From assembly GCF_020009625.1 (NCBI RefSeq), contig NZ_JAIHLP010000002.1, positions 3,286,001-3,350,000 on the forward strand: DNA of 64,000 bases, in the 5' to 3' direction. The position numbers and the translations under genes were made by a program. The notes beneath the pieces were generated by a model. The model was not told the DNA's origin, searched no databases, and worked only from the letters and a program-made list of their open reading frames with translations. The stretch comes from Leifsonia poae. GTDB lineage: Bacteria; Actinomycetota; Actinomycetes; Actinomycetales; Microbacteriaceae. Positions within the stretch are counted from its first letter, which is position 1. Each line of letters starts with the position of its first letter. This document shows positions 43,874 through 56,599 of this stretch, one piece after another.

Positions 43874-45640
43874 GTGACGACGAAGTCGAACGCATCCGCT
43901 GCCCGCAGCGAGGTCGAACGCCTCCGCGAGCGCCCGAAAGCCCAGGTCCTCGTGATCGGCGGCGGCATCAATGGGATCGGGACGTTCCGCGATCTCGCCC
44001 TGCAGGGCATCGACGTGGTGCTCGTCGAACGCAACGACTTCATCTCCGGGGCGTCGGCCGCGTCGAGCCACATGATCCACGGCGGCGTGCGCTACCTCGA
44101 GAACGGCGAGTTCCGGCTCGTGAAGGAATCGGTCACCGAGCGCAACGGCCTGCTGAAGATCGCGCCGCACTACGTGAAGCCGCTGCAGACCACGATTCCG
44201 ATCTTCTCGACATTCTCGGGCATACTCTCCGCCCCGCTGCGATTCCTCACGCACAAGCAGGGCAAACCGAAGGAGCGCGGTGCGTTCCTCATCAAGACCG
44301 GTCTCACGATCTACGACTCGTTCTCCCGCGACGGCGGAACGGTTCCCCGCCACGCGTTCCGCGGGCGCACCGCCTCGCTGGCCGAGCAACCGCACCTGAA
44401 CCCCGGCGTCAAATACACGGCGACCTACTTCGACGCCTCCGTGCACGATCCGGAACGCCTCGCACTCGACGTGCTGGCAGACGGCCTCGCCGCCGGCCCG
44501 AACGCCCGTGCCGCGAACTATGTGGAGGCCGTCGCGGTGAAAGACGGCGGTGTGCTCGTGCGCGACCGCGAGACCGGCGCCGAGTTCACGATCGTCGCGG
44601 ATGTGGTGGTAAATGCATCCGGGCCGTGGACCGACCTGACGAACCAGGCGCTCGGCCGGGCGACCGAGTACATGGGCGGCACCAAGGGCTCGCACATCGT
44701 GCTCGACAACCCCGAGCTGCTCGAAGCGTGCAAGGGCCGCGAGATGTTCTTCGAGAACAACGACGGCCGGATCGTCCTCATCTACCCACTCAAGGGGCGC
44801 GTGATGGTCGGCACCACCGACCTCGAGGCCGACATGTCGGAGCGCGCGGTGTGCACCGAAGACGAGATCGACTACTTCATCGAATTGGTCTCGCACGTTT
44901 TCCCACGCATCCCGGTCGCACGCTCGCAGATCGTCTACACGTTCTCGGGCGTGCGTCCGCTGCCGCACCACGACGACACCCAGCCCGGATTCGTCTCTCG
45001 TGACTACCGCATCGTGCCCGGCACCCTTCCGGGGCTCGGCAGCACGACCGTGCTCAGCCTGGTCGGCGGCAAATGGACGACGTTCCGCGCGCTCAGCGAG
45101 CATCTCGCCAACGAGACCCTGACCGCTCTAGGCGCCCCGCGCGTCGTCTCGACGGCCGGCCTGGCGATCGGTGGCGGTGTCGGATTCCCGGCGACGCCCG
45201 TCGCCGAGCGCGACTGGACGGCGCGCTACGGCGCCGACGTCGGAAACGACCGCGCCACCCAGCTGCTGCGCCGGTACGGCACCAAAGCCACCGCGGTGAT
45301 CGACGCGATCGGCGCGGTCGAAGGTGACGACCCCGCGCTGGCGTTCGCCGCCGACTTCTCCCGGGCCGAGATCGAGTACCTGGTGCGCACCGAACACGTC
45401 GTGCACCTCGACGATGTCTTCCTGCGCCGCACCAGCCTCGCGTTCACCGGATCGCTGTCGCTCGGACTGGTCAAAGAGGTCGGGGAAATCGTCGCCGGAG
45501 TTCTCGGATGGTCGCCAAATCGGCGGTCGGAGGAGGAAGATGCTGTCATAGCGGACCTTGCCGACGCCCACCGGGTGCACCTCGAATCGGAGGACGGCGG
45601 CGAAGCCCGTGCTCTTCCGATAATGCACGAACGTGCATAG
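43874..45640 (+). CDS. glpD: Glycerol-3-phosphate dehydrogenase (FAD, aerobic)
   Basis: This 588-residue membrane-associated flavoenzyme has the FAD-binding GGGINGIGTFRDLALQG near residue 29, ASAASSHMIHGGVRYLE, the GTTDLEADM segment and VGGKWTTFR near 400. It oxidises glycerol 3-phosphate to dihydroxyacetone phosphate and feeds electrons to menaquinone. GTG 43874 has CAGGAG upstream. The last codons and the TAG stop lie within, or next to, the second predicted SorC operator. Confidence 0.96.
   Translation: MTTKSNASAARSEVERLRERPKAQVLVIGGGINGIGTFRDLALQGIDVVLVERNDFISGASAASSHMIHGGVRYLENGEFRLVKESVTERNGLLKIAPHYVKPLQTTIPIFSTFSGILSAPLRFLTHKQGKPKERGAFLIKTGLTIYDSFSRDGGTVPRHAFRGRTASLAEQPHLNPGVKYTATYFDASVHDPERLALDVLADGLAAGPNARAANYVEAVAVKDGGVLVRDRETGAEFTIVADVVVNASGPWTDLTNQALGRATEYMGGTKGSHIVLDNPELLEACKGREMFFENNDGRIVLIYPLKGRVMVGTTDLEADMSERAVCTEDEIDYFIELVSHVFPRIPVARSQIVYTFSGVRPLPHHDDTQPGFVSRDYRIVPGTLPGLGSTTVLSLVGGKWTTFRALSEHLANETLTALGAPRVVSTAGLAIGGGVGFPATPVAERDWTARYGADVGNDRATQLLRRYGTKATAVIDAIGAVEGDDPALAFAADFSRAEIEYLVRTEHVVHLDDVFLRRTSLAFTGSLSLGLVKEVGEIVAGVLGWSPNRRSEEEDAVIADLADAHRVHLESEDGGEARALPIMHERA
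45623..45638. promoter_or_regulatory. Palindrome at the end of glpD, before glpF (predicted SorC operator 2)
   Basis: ATGCACGAACGTGCAT has 7-base arms and a 2-base centre, and shares TGCACG-N3-GTGCA with the site at 43780. It overlaps the last glpD codons, about 120 bases before glpF, suggesting an internal regulated promoter for glpFK. Confidence 0.6.
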
Positions 45641-45755
45641 CACGGTTCTTGTCCCGGCGGGCTGAGCGCGAATAGCGTTCAACTGCCCACCCTGATGAGA
45701 ACCATCGATAAACGCACAACAGGGTGCGGCTCTAGCGAACAACTGGAAGGTCAAC

Positions 45756-46529
45756 GTGGACAATATCGGTGTAGATTTCCTGTCGGAGATGGTGGGCACG
45801 GCAATGCTCGTCCTCCTCGGTACCGGCGTCGTGGCGAACGTCGCTCTCATCAAGAACAAAGGCTTCAACGGCGGGTTCCTGATGGTGAACATCGGCTGGG
45901 GCCTCGCGGTCTTCTCCGGTGTGACCGTCGCGTACAACTCCGGCGCCCACTTGAACCCGGCCGTCACCCTCGGCCTCGTCGCGAACGGGGCGAAGACGTT
46001 CGGCAACGCGGCGTTGCACACCCTGGTCGTGGTGAATCCCGGGACGGTGCTGCTGTACATCCTCGCCCAGATGATCGGTGCCTTCATCGGCGCCGTGTTC
46101 ACCTGGCTCGCATACAAGCAGCACTTCGACGCGGAGCCCGAGCCCGCCAACAAGCTCGGTGTCTTCTCGACCGGCCCGGCCATCCGCAGCTACGCGTGGA
46201 ACCTCGTGACGGAGATCATCGGCACCTTCGTGCTGGTGTTCGTCGTCATCGCGTTCGGCCATCAGCCGGGAGTCTCCGGTCTCGCTGCGCTCGGCGCCCT
46301 CCCCGTGGCACTGCTCGTTATCGTCATCGGTACCTCGCTCGGTGGTCCTACCGGGTACGCCATCAACCCCGCCCGTGACCTCGGCCCGCGCATCGCGCAC
46401 TTCGTGCTCCCGATCAAGGGTAAGGGTTCGAGCGACTGGTCGTACGCCTGGGTGCCGGTCGTCGGCCCGATCCTCGGCGGTGTGCTCGCCGGCTGGGCCG
46501 CGCTCGCCTGGCTGCCCCTCCTCAAGTAA
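45756..46529 (+). CDS. glpF: Glycerol uptake facilitator (aquaglyceroporin)
   Basis: This 257-residue MIP-family channel has six membrane helices and two half-helices. The NPA motifs are HLNPAVT near 67 and INPARDLGPR near 205; the Asp after the second NPA is typical of glycerol-conducting members. It passes glycerol for phosphorylation by the kinase encoded next. GTG 45756 has GGAAGG upstream. Confidence 0.95.
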   Translation: MDNIGVDFLSEMVGTAMLVLLGTGVVANVALIKNKGFNGGFLMVNIGWGLAVFSGVTVAYNSGAHLNPAVTLGLVANGAKTFGNAALHTLVVVNPGTVLLYILAQMIGAFIGAVFTWLAYKQHFDAEPEPANKLGVFSTGPAIRSYAWNLVTEIIGTFVLVFVVIAFGHQPGVSGLAALGALPVALLVIVIGTSLGGPTGYAINPARDLGPRIAHFVLPIKGKGSSDWSYAWVPVVGPILGGVLAGWAALAWLPLLK

Positions 46530-46598
46530 CAGAACACTCCGGGGCCGGCCCCGACCGGGCCGGCTCCCCAGCCCCACCCCAAAACAAAGGAGTTACCT

Positions 46599-48119
46599 AT
46601 GGCCGACTATGTGGTTGCCATCGACCAGGGCACGACGAGTACCCGAGCGATCATCTTCGACAAGTCCGGGTCGATCGTCTCGTCCGGTCAGTTGGAGCAT
46701 GAGCAGATCTTCCCGAAGGCGGGCTGGGTGGAACACAACCCGGTCGAGATCTGGAACAACACCCGCGAGGTGATCGGCCAGGCCCTGTCCAAGGCCGACC
46801 TCACCCGTCACGACATCGCGGCCGTCGGAATCACCAACCAGCGCGAGACCGCGGTGGTCTGGGACAAGAACACCGGCGAGCCCGTCTACAACGCCATCGT
46901 CTGGCAGGACACCCGCACACAGGACATCGTCGACCGCTTCGCTGCGGACGGCGGCGTCGAGCGCTTCAAACCGATCGTGGGTCTGCCGCTGGCGACCTAC
47001 TTCTCCGGCACGAAGATCGTCTGGATCCTCGAGAACGTCGAGGGTGCCCGCGAGCGCGCCGAGCGTGGTGACCTGCTGTTCGGCAACACGGACAGCTGGG
47101 TGCTCTGGAACCTGACCGGCGGCCCGGATGGCGGTGTTCACGCCACCGATGTGACGAACGCCTCCCGCACGCTCTTCATGGATCTCGAGACGCTCACCTG
47201 GCGCGACGACATCCTCGAGGTGTTCGGGGTCCCGAAGTCGATGCTGCCCGAGATCAGGAGCTCGTCCGAGGTCTACGGCGAGGTCGAATCGTCCAGTCTG
47301 CTGCGCGAGGTCCCGGTTGCGGGCATCCTCGGCGACCAGCAGGCCGCCACCTTCGGTCAGGCCGCATTCGATCCGGGCGAGTCCAAGAACACCTACGGCA
47401 CCGGCAACTTCCTCATCTTCAACACGGGAGAGGAGATCGTCCACTCCAAGAACGGGCTGCTGACCACGCTGGGCTACAAGATCGGCGACGCGAAGCCGCA
47501 TTACGCGCTCGAAGGCTCGATCGCCGTGACCGGTTCGCTGGTGCAGTGGTTGCGCGACAACCTCGGTCTGATCAGCAGCGCCGACGAGATCGAGGCGTTG
47601 GCGAAGACGGTCGACGACAACGGCGGCGCGTATTTCGTGCCGGCGTTCTCCGGCCTGTTCGCTCCGTACTGGCGATCGGATGCGCGTGGCGCCCTGGTGG
47701 GCCTCACCCGTTACGTGAACAAGGGGCACATCGCCCGCGCCGTGCTGGAGGCGACTGCATTCCAGACCCGCGAGGTGCTGGACGCCGTCAACGCCGACTC
47801 CGGTGTCGACCTGCAGGAGCTGAAGGTGGACGGCGGCATGATCGCCAACAACACGCTCATGCAGTTCCAGGCCGACATCCTCGGCGTGCCGGTCGTGCGG
47901 CCCGTCGTGGCGGAGACCACTGCCCTGGGTGCCGCCTACGCGGCCGGCCTCGCCGTCGGCTTCTGGGAGAACCTGGACGACCTCCGCAAGAACTGGCAAG
48001 AGGACAGCCGCTGGAACCCCGAGATGGACCCGGGCGAGCGCGACCGTCAGCTGCGACTCTGGAAGAAGGCCGTCACGAAGACCTTCGACTGGGTCGACGA
48101 CGACGTGCGCAACGCCTGA
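46599..48119 (+). CDS. glpK: Glycerol kinase
   Basis: This 506-residue FGGY kinase has [13 protein letters not shown] near residue 9, the [10 protein letters not shown] segment, [20 protein letters not shown] and the C-terminal [17 protein letters not shown] with the nucleotide-binding region. It phosphorylates glycerol to glycerol 3-phosphate for GlpD. AAAGGAG precedes the ATG, and a strong terminator follows. Confidence 0.97.
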   Translation: MADYVVAIDQGTTSTRAIIFDKSGSIVSSGQLEHEQIFPKAGWVEHNPVEIWNNTREVIGQALSKADLTRHDIAAVGITNQRETAVVWDKNTGEPVYNAIVWQDTRTQDIVDRFAADGGVERFKPIVGLPLATYFSGTKIVWILENVEGARERAERGDLLFGNTDSWVLWNLTGGPDGGVHATDVTNASRTLFMDLETLTWRDDILEVFGVPKSMLPEIRSSSEVYGEVESSSLLREVPVAGILGDQQAATFGQAAFDPGESKNTYGTGNFLIFNTGEEIVHSKNGLLTTLGYKIGDAKPHYALEGSIAVTGSLVQWLRDNLGLISSADEIEALAKTVDDNGGAYFVPAFSGLFAPYWRSDARGALVGLTRYVNKGHIARAVLEATAFQTREVLDAVNADSGVDLQELKVDGGMIANNTLMQFQADILGVPVVRPVVAETTALGAAYAAGLAVGFWENLDDLRKNWQEDSRWNPEMDPGERDRQLRLWKKAVTKTFDWVDDDVRNA

Positions 48120-48130
48120 TCCGTTTCACC

Positions 48131-48167
48131 GAAAGGCGCCGTCCGGCCTGTGCCGGGCGGCGCTTTC
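48131..48167 (+). terminator. Terminator of the glp operon
   Basis: GAAAGGCGCCGTCCGGC pairs with GCCGGGCGGCGCTTTC (one bulge, one mismatch) around a CTGT loop, 11 bases after the glpK stop. Confidence 0.8.
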
Positions 48168-48241
48168 GTCTGCCCGGCGCCGGTCGGGCCGTCGCCGGTC
48201 TGGCCGGGACCGGGCTGCTCGGCATCGATCTGCTCGGCACC

Positions 48242-48278
48242 GGTGTACGACCGACTCGGCCTGCTGCGCCGCGCGCGA
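48242..48278 (+). repeat. Inverted 37-bp copy of the trpS 3' end
   Basis: These 37 bases are identical to the reverse complement of 49745-49781, the last codons of trpS (encoding [12 protein letters not shown]). In this copy the frame continues past the arginine codons without a trpS stop. It lies in the 253-base gap between glpK and the HAD gene, which otherwise holds the terminator and nothing else I recognise. Confidence 0.85.
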
Positions 48279-48372
48279 CCCCTGGAAGAACTGGTCGAGC
48301 ATCCGGGCCCGCAAGCGGACGACCACTCCGAAGGCCGTGCGGAATGAGACACATTCGGCAGCTCTCGCGAGG

Positions 48373-49103
48373 CTATGGGGCCAGGAGGGGCGGGAGCTCG
48401 GCGAGGGACGTGAGCGTGTGGACGCCGACGGTGGCGGCGTCGAGGGCGTCGACAGGGTCAGGGGCGAGGCCTGTGCGGTTCAGCCAGACACCGGTGAGGC
48501 CGGCCGAGGCCGCGCCGATCGCATCCGTGCGCAGACGGTCGCCCACGTAGACGGCTTCATCCGGGCGAACGCCGAACGCCCCGCAGGCGTGCCGGAAGAT
48601 GGTGGGATCGGGTTTGACAGCACCGACCTCTCCGGAGGCGATCACATGCTCCAGGCGGGAATCCAAACCGACCGCGACGATCTTGCGGGTCTGAAAAGCA
48701 AGGTCGCCGTTCGTGATGAGGCCGAACCGCACGCCGGGCAGCCGCCGGGACAGGGCGTCGAGACAGTCCAACGCATCCTCGTGAAGTGTCCAGGCCTCCA
48801 CATAGCGCTCGAAGTAGGTGGCGAACCAGACGCTCGCCTCCCAGTCGTCGAGGGCGACACCGTGGCGCGCGGCGAAGTCGCGGGCACGAGCTTGCCGCTG
48901 ACCCTCGAAGTCGAGGCGGCCGGCCAGATAGGAGTGATAGTGCGTCTCTTCCAGGTCGTGCCAGAACGAGACGACGGATGCGGTGTCGAGCGCCCCATAC
49001 GGCCCGCCGAGCGAGGCGATATGGGCCGCGATGCCTCGGGCGACGGCCTCCCGGTGGGCGAACAGTGTGTCGTCGAGGTCGAAGAGCACGACGGTGGGCG
49101 CGG

Positions 49104-49107
<4 letters not shown>
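48373..49107 (-). CDS. HAD-family hydrolase
   Basis: This 244-residue haloacid-dehalogenase-type phosphatase has motif I FDLDDTLF with nucleophile Asp10 and Asp12, motif II ITNGD, motif III Lys in GAVKPDPTIF, and motif IV YVGDRLRTDAIGA. The helical cap between motifs I and II resembles YjjG-like pyrimidine nucleotidases. GTG 49107 overlaps the GNAT stop by 4 bases. The physiological substrate is unknown. Confidence 0.88.
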
Positions 49108-51626
<2,519 letters not shown>

Positions 51627-51635
51627 GCGATAAGC

Positions 51636-52877
51636 CTACCGGGGACGACTGACGGCGCCCTCGTCGAGGATGTCGTTGAGCTGGTGCTGAGCGCGCTCGA
51701 CCGCCCGCTGTGCGCGCAGCCTGCCGAGCCAGCGGGCCTTCCCGAGCTCGGATTTCGCCCGCTCGAGCTCTGCCCGGGCGACGACCAGACGGGCGTTGTG
51801 CTCGGTCGCCGCCTTCTCGGCCGCAGCCTGTTCCGGAGTGACGATGCGCGGGGAGATCCCCTTGTCGAACATCCCGACGGCGATCCACGAGGCCGAGAGC
51901 AGCATGACCCGTGAGACGAGGTTGAACCAGAGCAGCAGACCGATGAAGACCGTGAACGTTGCAAGCAGCGGGTTCTTGGTGGCGCCCCCGAGGAGCAGGC
52001 CGCCGAGGGTGCTCAACCCGGCCAGTGCGATGGCGCCGAGCAGCGCGCCGAAGAACAGATTGCGCCACGGGATGGCGACGCGGGCGAGGACACGGAACAT
52101 CGCGCCCAGCGTGAAGATGTTGAGAACCACCGAGATCAGGAGTCCCGACGTGCGCCCGAGCGCGGCGGACCAGAACGTCTCGCCGCTCAGACCGATCAGC
52201 TGCAGCAGGAACTCGATCGCCTGTGTGCTGAGGATGGTGAGCACGGCGGAGACGAGGAGCACGAGCCCGAAGGCGAGCGCGAGGCCCAGATCGCGGATCT
52301 TCTGGAGCACGTAGTTCGTGGTGTCCCGGCTGAGACCGAACACGGCCCGCACGGCCTGGCGTGTGTAGTACAGCCAGCCGATAGCGGTCCAGAGCAGGCT
52401 GATCGCGGCGACGACGCCCGTCCAGCCGAACGACGTCGCCGACTCCAGCTGGCTCGAATCGATGACGCCCGCGCTCCCGTCAACGGCGATCAGTCCAGGA
52501 ACCGAACGGTTGATGATGTCGACGAGTGCGTTGTAGATCCCCGGGTTCGCTGTCAGCCAGACGCCGGCGACCGAGAAGCCGAGCCAGATCCCTGCGAAGA
52601 TCGCGAAAAGCGACTGGAAGCCCATGCCGGCGGCGCGCAGATTGCCGTCGCTGTAGGAGAAGTTCGTCCACACACGCCAGGGCCGCAGCGACTGCGCCCA
52701 CTTGGCCCAGCGGGTGACCCGCGCCACCGGCCGCTCCAGGCGCTCCCGGATGGGTTCGGCCGCCTCGGCCAGACGCTCACGCAGCGACTCTTCCGTGTCG
52801 ACAGTGCCCTCGGCGCGTTGGAGCGAGTGGTCGGGATGGGCGGGCGCCACATCCCTCTTCGTCTTCGTCCGGGCCAC
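51636..52877 (-). CDS. YihY/virulence factor BrkB-family membrane protein
   Basis: This 413-residue protein has a charged N-terminal tail, six membrane helices between about 85 and 330, and a long Ala/Glu-rich C-terminal coiled-coil-like tail. SWRG-type and GLL-rich segments such as WTAIGWLYYTRQAVRAVFGL and NLFFGALLGAIALAGLS fit the YihY/BrkB family. It is sometimes labelled ribonuclease BN, which is a historical misassignment. Function is unknown. Confidence 0.87.
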   Translation of the reverse strand: MARTKTKRDVAPAHPDHSLQRAEGTVDTEESLRERLAEAAEPIRERLERPVARVTRWAKWAQSLRPWRVWTNFSYSDGNLRAAGMGFQSLFAIFAGIWLGFSVAGVWLTANPGIYNALVDIINRSVPGLIAVDGSAGVIDSSQLESATSFGWTGVVAAISLLWTAIGWLYYTRQAVRAVFGLSRDTTNYVLQKIRDLGLALAFGLVLLVSAVLTILSTQAIEFLLQLIGLSGETFWSAALGRTSGLLISVVLNIFTLGAMFRVLARVAIPWRNLFFGALLGAIALAGLSTLGGLLLGGATKNPLLATFTVFIGLLLWFNLVSRVMLLSASWIAVGMFDKGISPRIVTPEQAAAEKAATEHNARLVVARAELERAKSELGKARWLGRLRAQRAVERAQHQLNDILDEGAVSRPR

Positions 52878-52922
52878 GCGCCTAGCCTAGCGAGCATCCG
52901 GTATTCAGGGCTTTCGGTGCAA

Positions 52923-52964
52923 CGACGACCGCCCGCCCCTGAGAACAGGAACGGGCGGTCGTCG
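52923..52964. terminator. Terminator hairpin after sdhB
   Basis: CGACGACCGCCCG and CGGGCGGTCGTCG form a perfect 13-bp stem with a 16-base loop, 31 bases beyond the sdhB stop. It would end the sdh transcript. There is no T-run. Confidence 0.7.
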
Positions 52965-52994
52965 GAGGCTGAAATGGCCTGAAAGAAGGAGGTG

Positions 52995-53756
52995 TCAGCG
53001 CTTTCCGCGCATGATGGCCTGCTTGACCTCGGCGATGGCCTGTGTCACCTGGATGCCGCGGGGGCAGGCGTCGGTGCAGTTGAACGTGGTGCGGCAGCGC
53101 CAGACGCCCTCTTTGTCGTTGAGGATGTCGAGGCGCACCTGCGAGTTGTCGTCGCGCGAATCGAAGATGAAGCGGTGAGCGTTCACGATCGCCGCCGGGC
53201 CGAAGTACTGGCCGTCGGTCCAGAACACCGGGCAGGACGATGTGCAGGCGGCGCAGAGGATGCACTTCGTCGTGTCGTCGAAGCGGGCGCGGTCGGCGAC
53301 CGACTGGATGCGCTCTTTGTCTTTCGGCGGCGTCGAGTTGGCGACGAGGAACGGCTGCACTTCGCGGAAGGAGGCGAAGAACGGCTCCATGTCGACGATG
53401 AGGTCCTTCTCCAGCGGCAAGCCCTTGATGGCCTCCACGTAGATGGGCTTCGAGATGTCGAGGTCTTTGATCAGCGTCTTGCAGGCCAGGCGGTTGCGGC
53501 CGTTGATGCGCATCGCATCCGAGCCGCAGACGCCGTGGGCGCACGACCGGCGGAAGGTGAGTGAGCCGTCTTGCTCCCACTTGATCTTGTGCAGGGCGTC
53601 GAGGATGCGGTCGGTCGGGAACATCTCGACGTCGAAGTCCTGCCAGCGCGGCTCGCTGTCCACATCCGGGTCGAATCGGCGGATGATCAGGGTGACGGTG
53701 AACGGCTGGATTGGCGCCTCGGCGGCCGGGGGAGTCTCGAGCACGGCGTTCGACAT
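52995..53756 (-). CDS. sdhB: Succinate dehydrogenase iron-sulfur subunit
   Basis: This 253-residue subunit carries the three clusters: [2Fe-2S] ligands in RSCAHGVCGSDAMRI, then CILCAACTSSCP and CRTTFNCTDACPRGI for [4Fe-4S] and [3Fe-4S]. It relays electrons from SdhA FAD to the quinone. ATG 53756 overlaps the sdhA stop by one base (TGATG). Confidence 0.97.
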   Translation of the reverse strand: MSNAVLETPPAAEAPIQPFTVTLIIRRFDPDVDSEPRWQDFDVEMFPTDRILDALHKIKWEQDGSLTFRRSCAHGVCGSDAMRINGRNRLACKTLIKDLDISKPIYVEAIKGLPLEKDLIVDMEPFFASFREVQPFLVANSTPPKDKERIQSVADRARFDDTTKCILCAACTSSCPVFWTDGQYFGPAAIVNAHRFIFDSRDDNSQVRLDILNDKEGVWRCRTTFNCTDACPRGIQVTQAIAEVKQAIMRGKR

Positions 53757-55558
53757 CAGTACTTCCTCTCCATCGGCTGGTAGCGGGTCACGACGACCGG
53801 TTTCCAGTCGAGACGAATGTGGTCGGCCGCGTCGGACGAGTGCGGGTCGCCCGAGAGGTAGGCCATGGTGTGCTTCATGTAGTTCTCGTCGTCGCGCTTG
53901 GGGAAGTCGTCGCGCATGTGGCCGCCGCGGCTCTCCTTGCGGTTGCGGGCCGAGTAGACGACGACCTCGGCGAGGTCGAGGAGGAAGCCGAGCTCGACGG
54001 CTTCGAGCAGGTCGGTGTTGAACCGCTTGCCCTTGTCTTGCACGACGATGTTCTTGTAGCGCTCGCGGAGGCCGTGGATGGTCTGTGTGACTTCGGCGAG
54101 GGACTCGTCGGTTCGGAACACCTGGGCGTTCTTGTCCATCTCGTCTTGCAGCTCTTTGCGGATCGCCGCGATCCGCTCGGTTCCGGTGCCGCTGCGGAGA
54201 TCGGCGATCAGCCCGCGCACGAACGCGGCCGGGTCTTCCGGAAGCGGAACAGCAGTCGCGGTCTTCACATACTCGACCGCGTTGTTTCCGGCGCGCTTGC
54301 CGAACACATTGATGTCGAGGAGCGAGTTGGTGCCCAGGCGGTTGGAGCCGTGCACCGAGACGCAGGCGCACTCGCCGGCGGCGTAGAGGCCGGGAACGAC
54401 GGTGTCGTTGTCGCGCAGCACTTCGGCGGCGACGTTGGTGGGGATGCCGCCCATCGCGTAGTGCGCTGTCGGCATGACGGGCACCGGTTCGACGACCGGG
54501 TCGACACCGAGGTAGGTACGCGCGAACTCGGTGATGTCGGGCAGTTTGGTCTCCAGCACCTCCGCGCCCAGGTGCGTGCAGTCGAGCAGCACATAGTCCT
54601 TGTGCGGGCCGGCGCCACGCCCCTCCGCGACCTCCTGGACCATGCAGCGGGCGACGATGTCGCGGGGCGCGAGGTCTTTGATGGTGGGCGCGTAGCGTTC
54701 CATGAACCGCTCACCGCTGGCGTTGCGCAGGATCGCACCCTCGCCGCGGGCGCCCTCCGTGAGGAGGATGCCGAGTCCGGCCAGGCCGGTCGGGTGGAAC
54801 TGGAAGAACTCCATGTCTTCCAGCGGGAGCTTCTTGCGCCAGATGATGCCGACACCGTCACCGGTGAGGGTGTGCGCGTTCGAGGTCGTCTTGAAGATCT
54901 TGCCGAAACCGCCGGTGGCGAAGATGATCGCCTTCGAGTGGAACACGTGCAGTTCGCCGGTGGCCAGCTCGTAGGCGACGACGCCGGCGGGCTGGTCGAC
55001 GCCGTCGACCTCGTTCATGATCACGTCGAGCACGTAGTACTCGTTGAAGAAGTTGATGCCGAGCTTCACGCAGTTCTGGAACAGGGTCTGCAGGATCATG
55101 TGGCCGGTGCGGTCGGCCGCGTAGCAGGCCCGGCGCACCGGGGCTTTACCGTGGTCGCGCGTGTGGCCGCCGAAGCGGCGCTGATCGATCTTGCCCTCGG
55201 GCGTGCGGTTGAACGGCAGACCCATGTTCTCCAGGTCGATGACCGCGTCGATGGCCTCTTTCGCGAGGATCTCCGCCGCATCCTGGTCGACCAGGTAGTC
55301 GCCGCCCTTGACCGTGTCGAAGGTGTGCCACTCCCAGTTGTCCTCCTCCACATTGGCGAGCGCGGCGGCCATGCCGCCCTGCGCCGCGCCGGTGTGGGAG
55401 CGGGTGGGGTAGAGCTTGGAGATCACCGCCGTCTTCGCGTGGGGGCCGGCCTCGATCGCCGCGCGCATGCCGGCGCCGCCGGCGCCGACGATGACGATGT
55501 CGAACTCGTGGTAGTGGACGCCGTCGATGACGGTGGATTCAGAAGGTTCAGTTGTCAC
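53756..55558 (-). CDS. sdhA: Succinate dehydrogenase flavoprotein subunit
   Basis: This 600-residue subunit has the FAD motif [16 protein letters not shown], the covalent-FAD His in [13 protein letters not shown], substrate residues in [14 protein letters not shown] and [14 protein letters not shown], and the C-terminal [18 protein letters not shown]. It oxidises succinate to fumarate in the citric acid cycle. It starts with GTG. Confidence 0.97.
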   Translation of the reverse strand: MTTEPSESTVIDGVHYHEFDIVIVGAGGAGMRAAIEAGPHAKTAVISKLYPTRSHTGAAQGGMAAALANVEEDNWEWHTFDTVKGGDYLVDQDAAEILAKEAIDAVIDLENMGLPFNRTPEGKIDQRRFGGHTRDHGKAPVRRACYAADRTGHMILQTLFQNCVKLGINFFNEYYVLDVIMNEVDGVDQPAGVVAYELATGELHVFHSKAIIFATGGFGKIFKTTSNAHTLTGDGVGIIWRKKLPLEDMEFFQFHPTGLAGLGILLTEGARGEGAILRNASGERFMERYAPTIKDLAPRDIVARCMVQEVAEGRGAGPHKDYVLLDCTHLGAEVLETKLPDITEFARTYLGVDPVVEPVPVMPTAHYAMGGIPTNVAAEVLRDNDTVVPGLYAAGECACVSVHGSNRLGTNSLLDINVFGKRAGNNAVEYVKTATAVPLPEDPAAFVRGLIADLRSGTGTERIAAIRKELQDEMDKNAQVFRTDESLAEVTQTIHGLRERYKNIVVQDKGKRFNTDLLEAVELGFLLDLAEVVVYSARNRKESRGGHMRDDFPKRDDENYMKHTMAYLSGDPHSSDAADHIRLDWKPVVVTRYQPMERKY

Positions 55559-55608
55559 AGCTTTTTCCGTAGTCGTTGGCTGCTAAGCGTTGCGGGGACG
55601 GTTCGGGG

Positions 55609-56055
55609 CTACTTGACCGGGCAGAACGACGGCAGAAGGTCTGCCGGGGCGCCTGCGGGGCACGGTTCGAAGGTGAAGATCACGAGCGTGCCGAGCACGA
55701 CCAGCACGACGACCGCAACGAGGATGGCGCCCTTGAGGATGCGGTTGACCACCCGGTTGTACGAGTAGTCGTTGACGAGGGTGCGCATCCCGTTGCCGCC
55801 GTGGATGAGAGCGAGCCAGAGCATGAGCAGATCCCAGATCTGCCAGAACGGCGTGGCGTACTTGCCGCCGATGAAGGCGAAGTCGATCTGTTTGACGCCC
55901 TGGCCCATCACCAGGTTCACGAACAGGTGGCCGAAGATGAGGATGATCAGCAGCACGCCGGAGGCGCGCATGTAGATCCAGCCCCATTTCTCCCAGTTGG
56001 TGCCTTTGCGGCGGGCGGGGCGGGCGGGGGTGCGGGGAGCGTCGATGGTGGTCAT
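55609..56055 (-). CDS. sdhD: Succinate dehydrogenase hydrophobic membrane anchor subunit
   Basis: This 148-residue protein has three membrane helices at about 30-50, 70-92 and 108-130. His in IFGHLFVNLV is a likely haem ligand. With SdhC it anchors the catalytic dimer and forms the quinone site. It lies 2 bases after sdhC. Confidence 0.93.
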   Translation of the reverse strand: MTTIDAPRTPARPARRKGTNWEKWGWIYMRASGVLLIILIFGHLFVNLVMGQGVKQIDFAFIGGKYATPFWQIWDLLMLWLALIHGGNGMRTLVNDYSYNRVVNRILKGAILVAVVVLVVLGTLVIFTFEPCPAGAPADLLPSFCPVK

Positions 56056-56057
56056 GG

Positions 56058-56474
56058 TCAGCTGGCCTCCCCGAAGACGTGGATGAGTTGCACGGGTACG
56101 AATCCGGCCATCAGAACGACCCAGATCGCGATGACGATCCAGAACATGACCTTCTGATATTTGACGCCCTTGCTCCAGAAGTCGATGAGGATGATGCGCA
56201 GCCCGTTGAACGCGTGGAAGGTGATCGCACCGACGAGGGCGATCTCGCCGAGCCCCATGATCGGGTTCTTGTAGGTGCCGATCACCGCGTTGTAGGCCTC
56301 AGGGCTGACTCGGATGAGCGAGGTGTCGAGGATGTGCACGAGAAGGAAGAAGAAGATGGCGACGCCGGTGATGCGGTGCAGCACCCATGACCACATTCCT
56401 TCTCGACCCCGGTACAGTGTGCCGCCGGGCCGGTGCTTGGTCGGCTGCAGGGTTCCTGCCGCTTGATCTGGCAC
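56058..56474 (-). CDS. sdhC: Succinate dehydrogenase cytochrome b556 subunit
   Basis: This 138-residue subunit has three membrane helices. The signature WSWVLHRITGVAIFFFLLVHILD holds the quinone/haem-site residues, and HAFNGLRIILIDF follows. GTG 56474 is chosen because AGGGAGG lies 6-7 bases upstream; a TTG at 56480 touches that site and is unlikely. It is the first gene of the sdhCDAB operon. Confidence 0.94.
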   Translation of the reverse strand: MPDQAAGTLQPTKHRPGGTLYRGREGMWSWVLHRITGVAIFFFLLVHILDTSLIRVSPEAYNAVIGTYKNPIMGLGEIALVGAITFHAFNGLRIILIDFWSKGVKYQKVMFWIVIAIWVVLMAGFVPVQLIHVFGEAS

Positions 56475-56570
56475 GAACAACCCTCCCTGGTTGTGATCGC
56501 AAAAGACGCGCGAAAGCGCCCCACCAGTGTATGCCGCCCCGGGCGAAACCGCTGGTTAGGGTGACCTCAG

Positions 56571-56590
56571 TTATCTCGACGTCGAGATAA
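56571..56590. promoter_or_regulatory. Perfect 20-bp palindrome upstream of sdhCDAB
   Basis: TTATCTCGACGTCGAGATAA is a perfect inverted repeat about 97 bases before the sdhC start and 10 bases beyond the esterase stop. A possible sdh -10 box (TACACT on the minus strand, near 56526-56531) would place the palindrome roughly 40-60 bases upstream of it, where an activator or dimeric repressor could bind. I cannot assign the regulator. Confidence 0.65.
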
Positions 56591-56599
56591 TCGGGGGTG

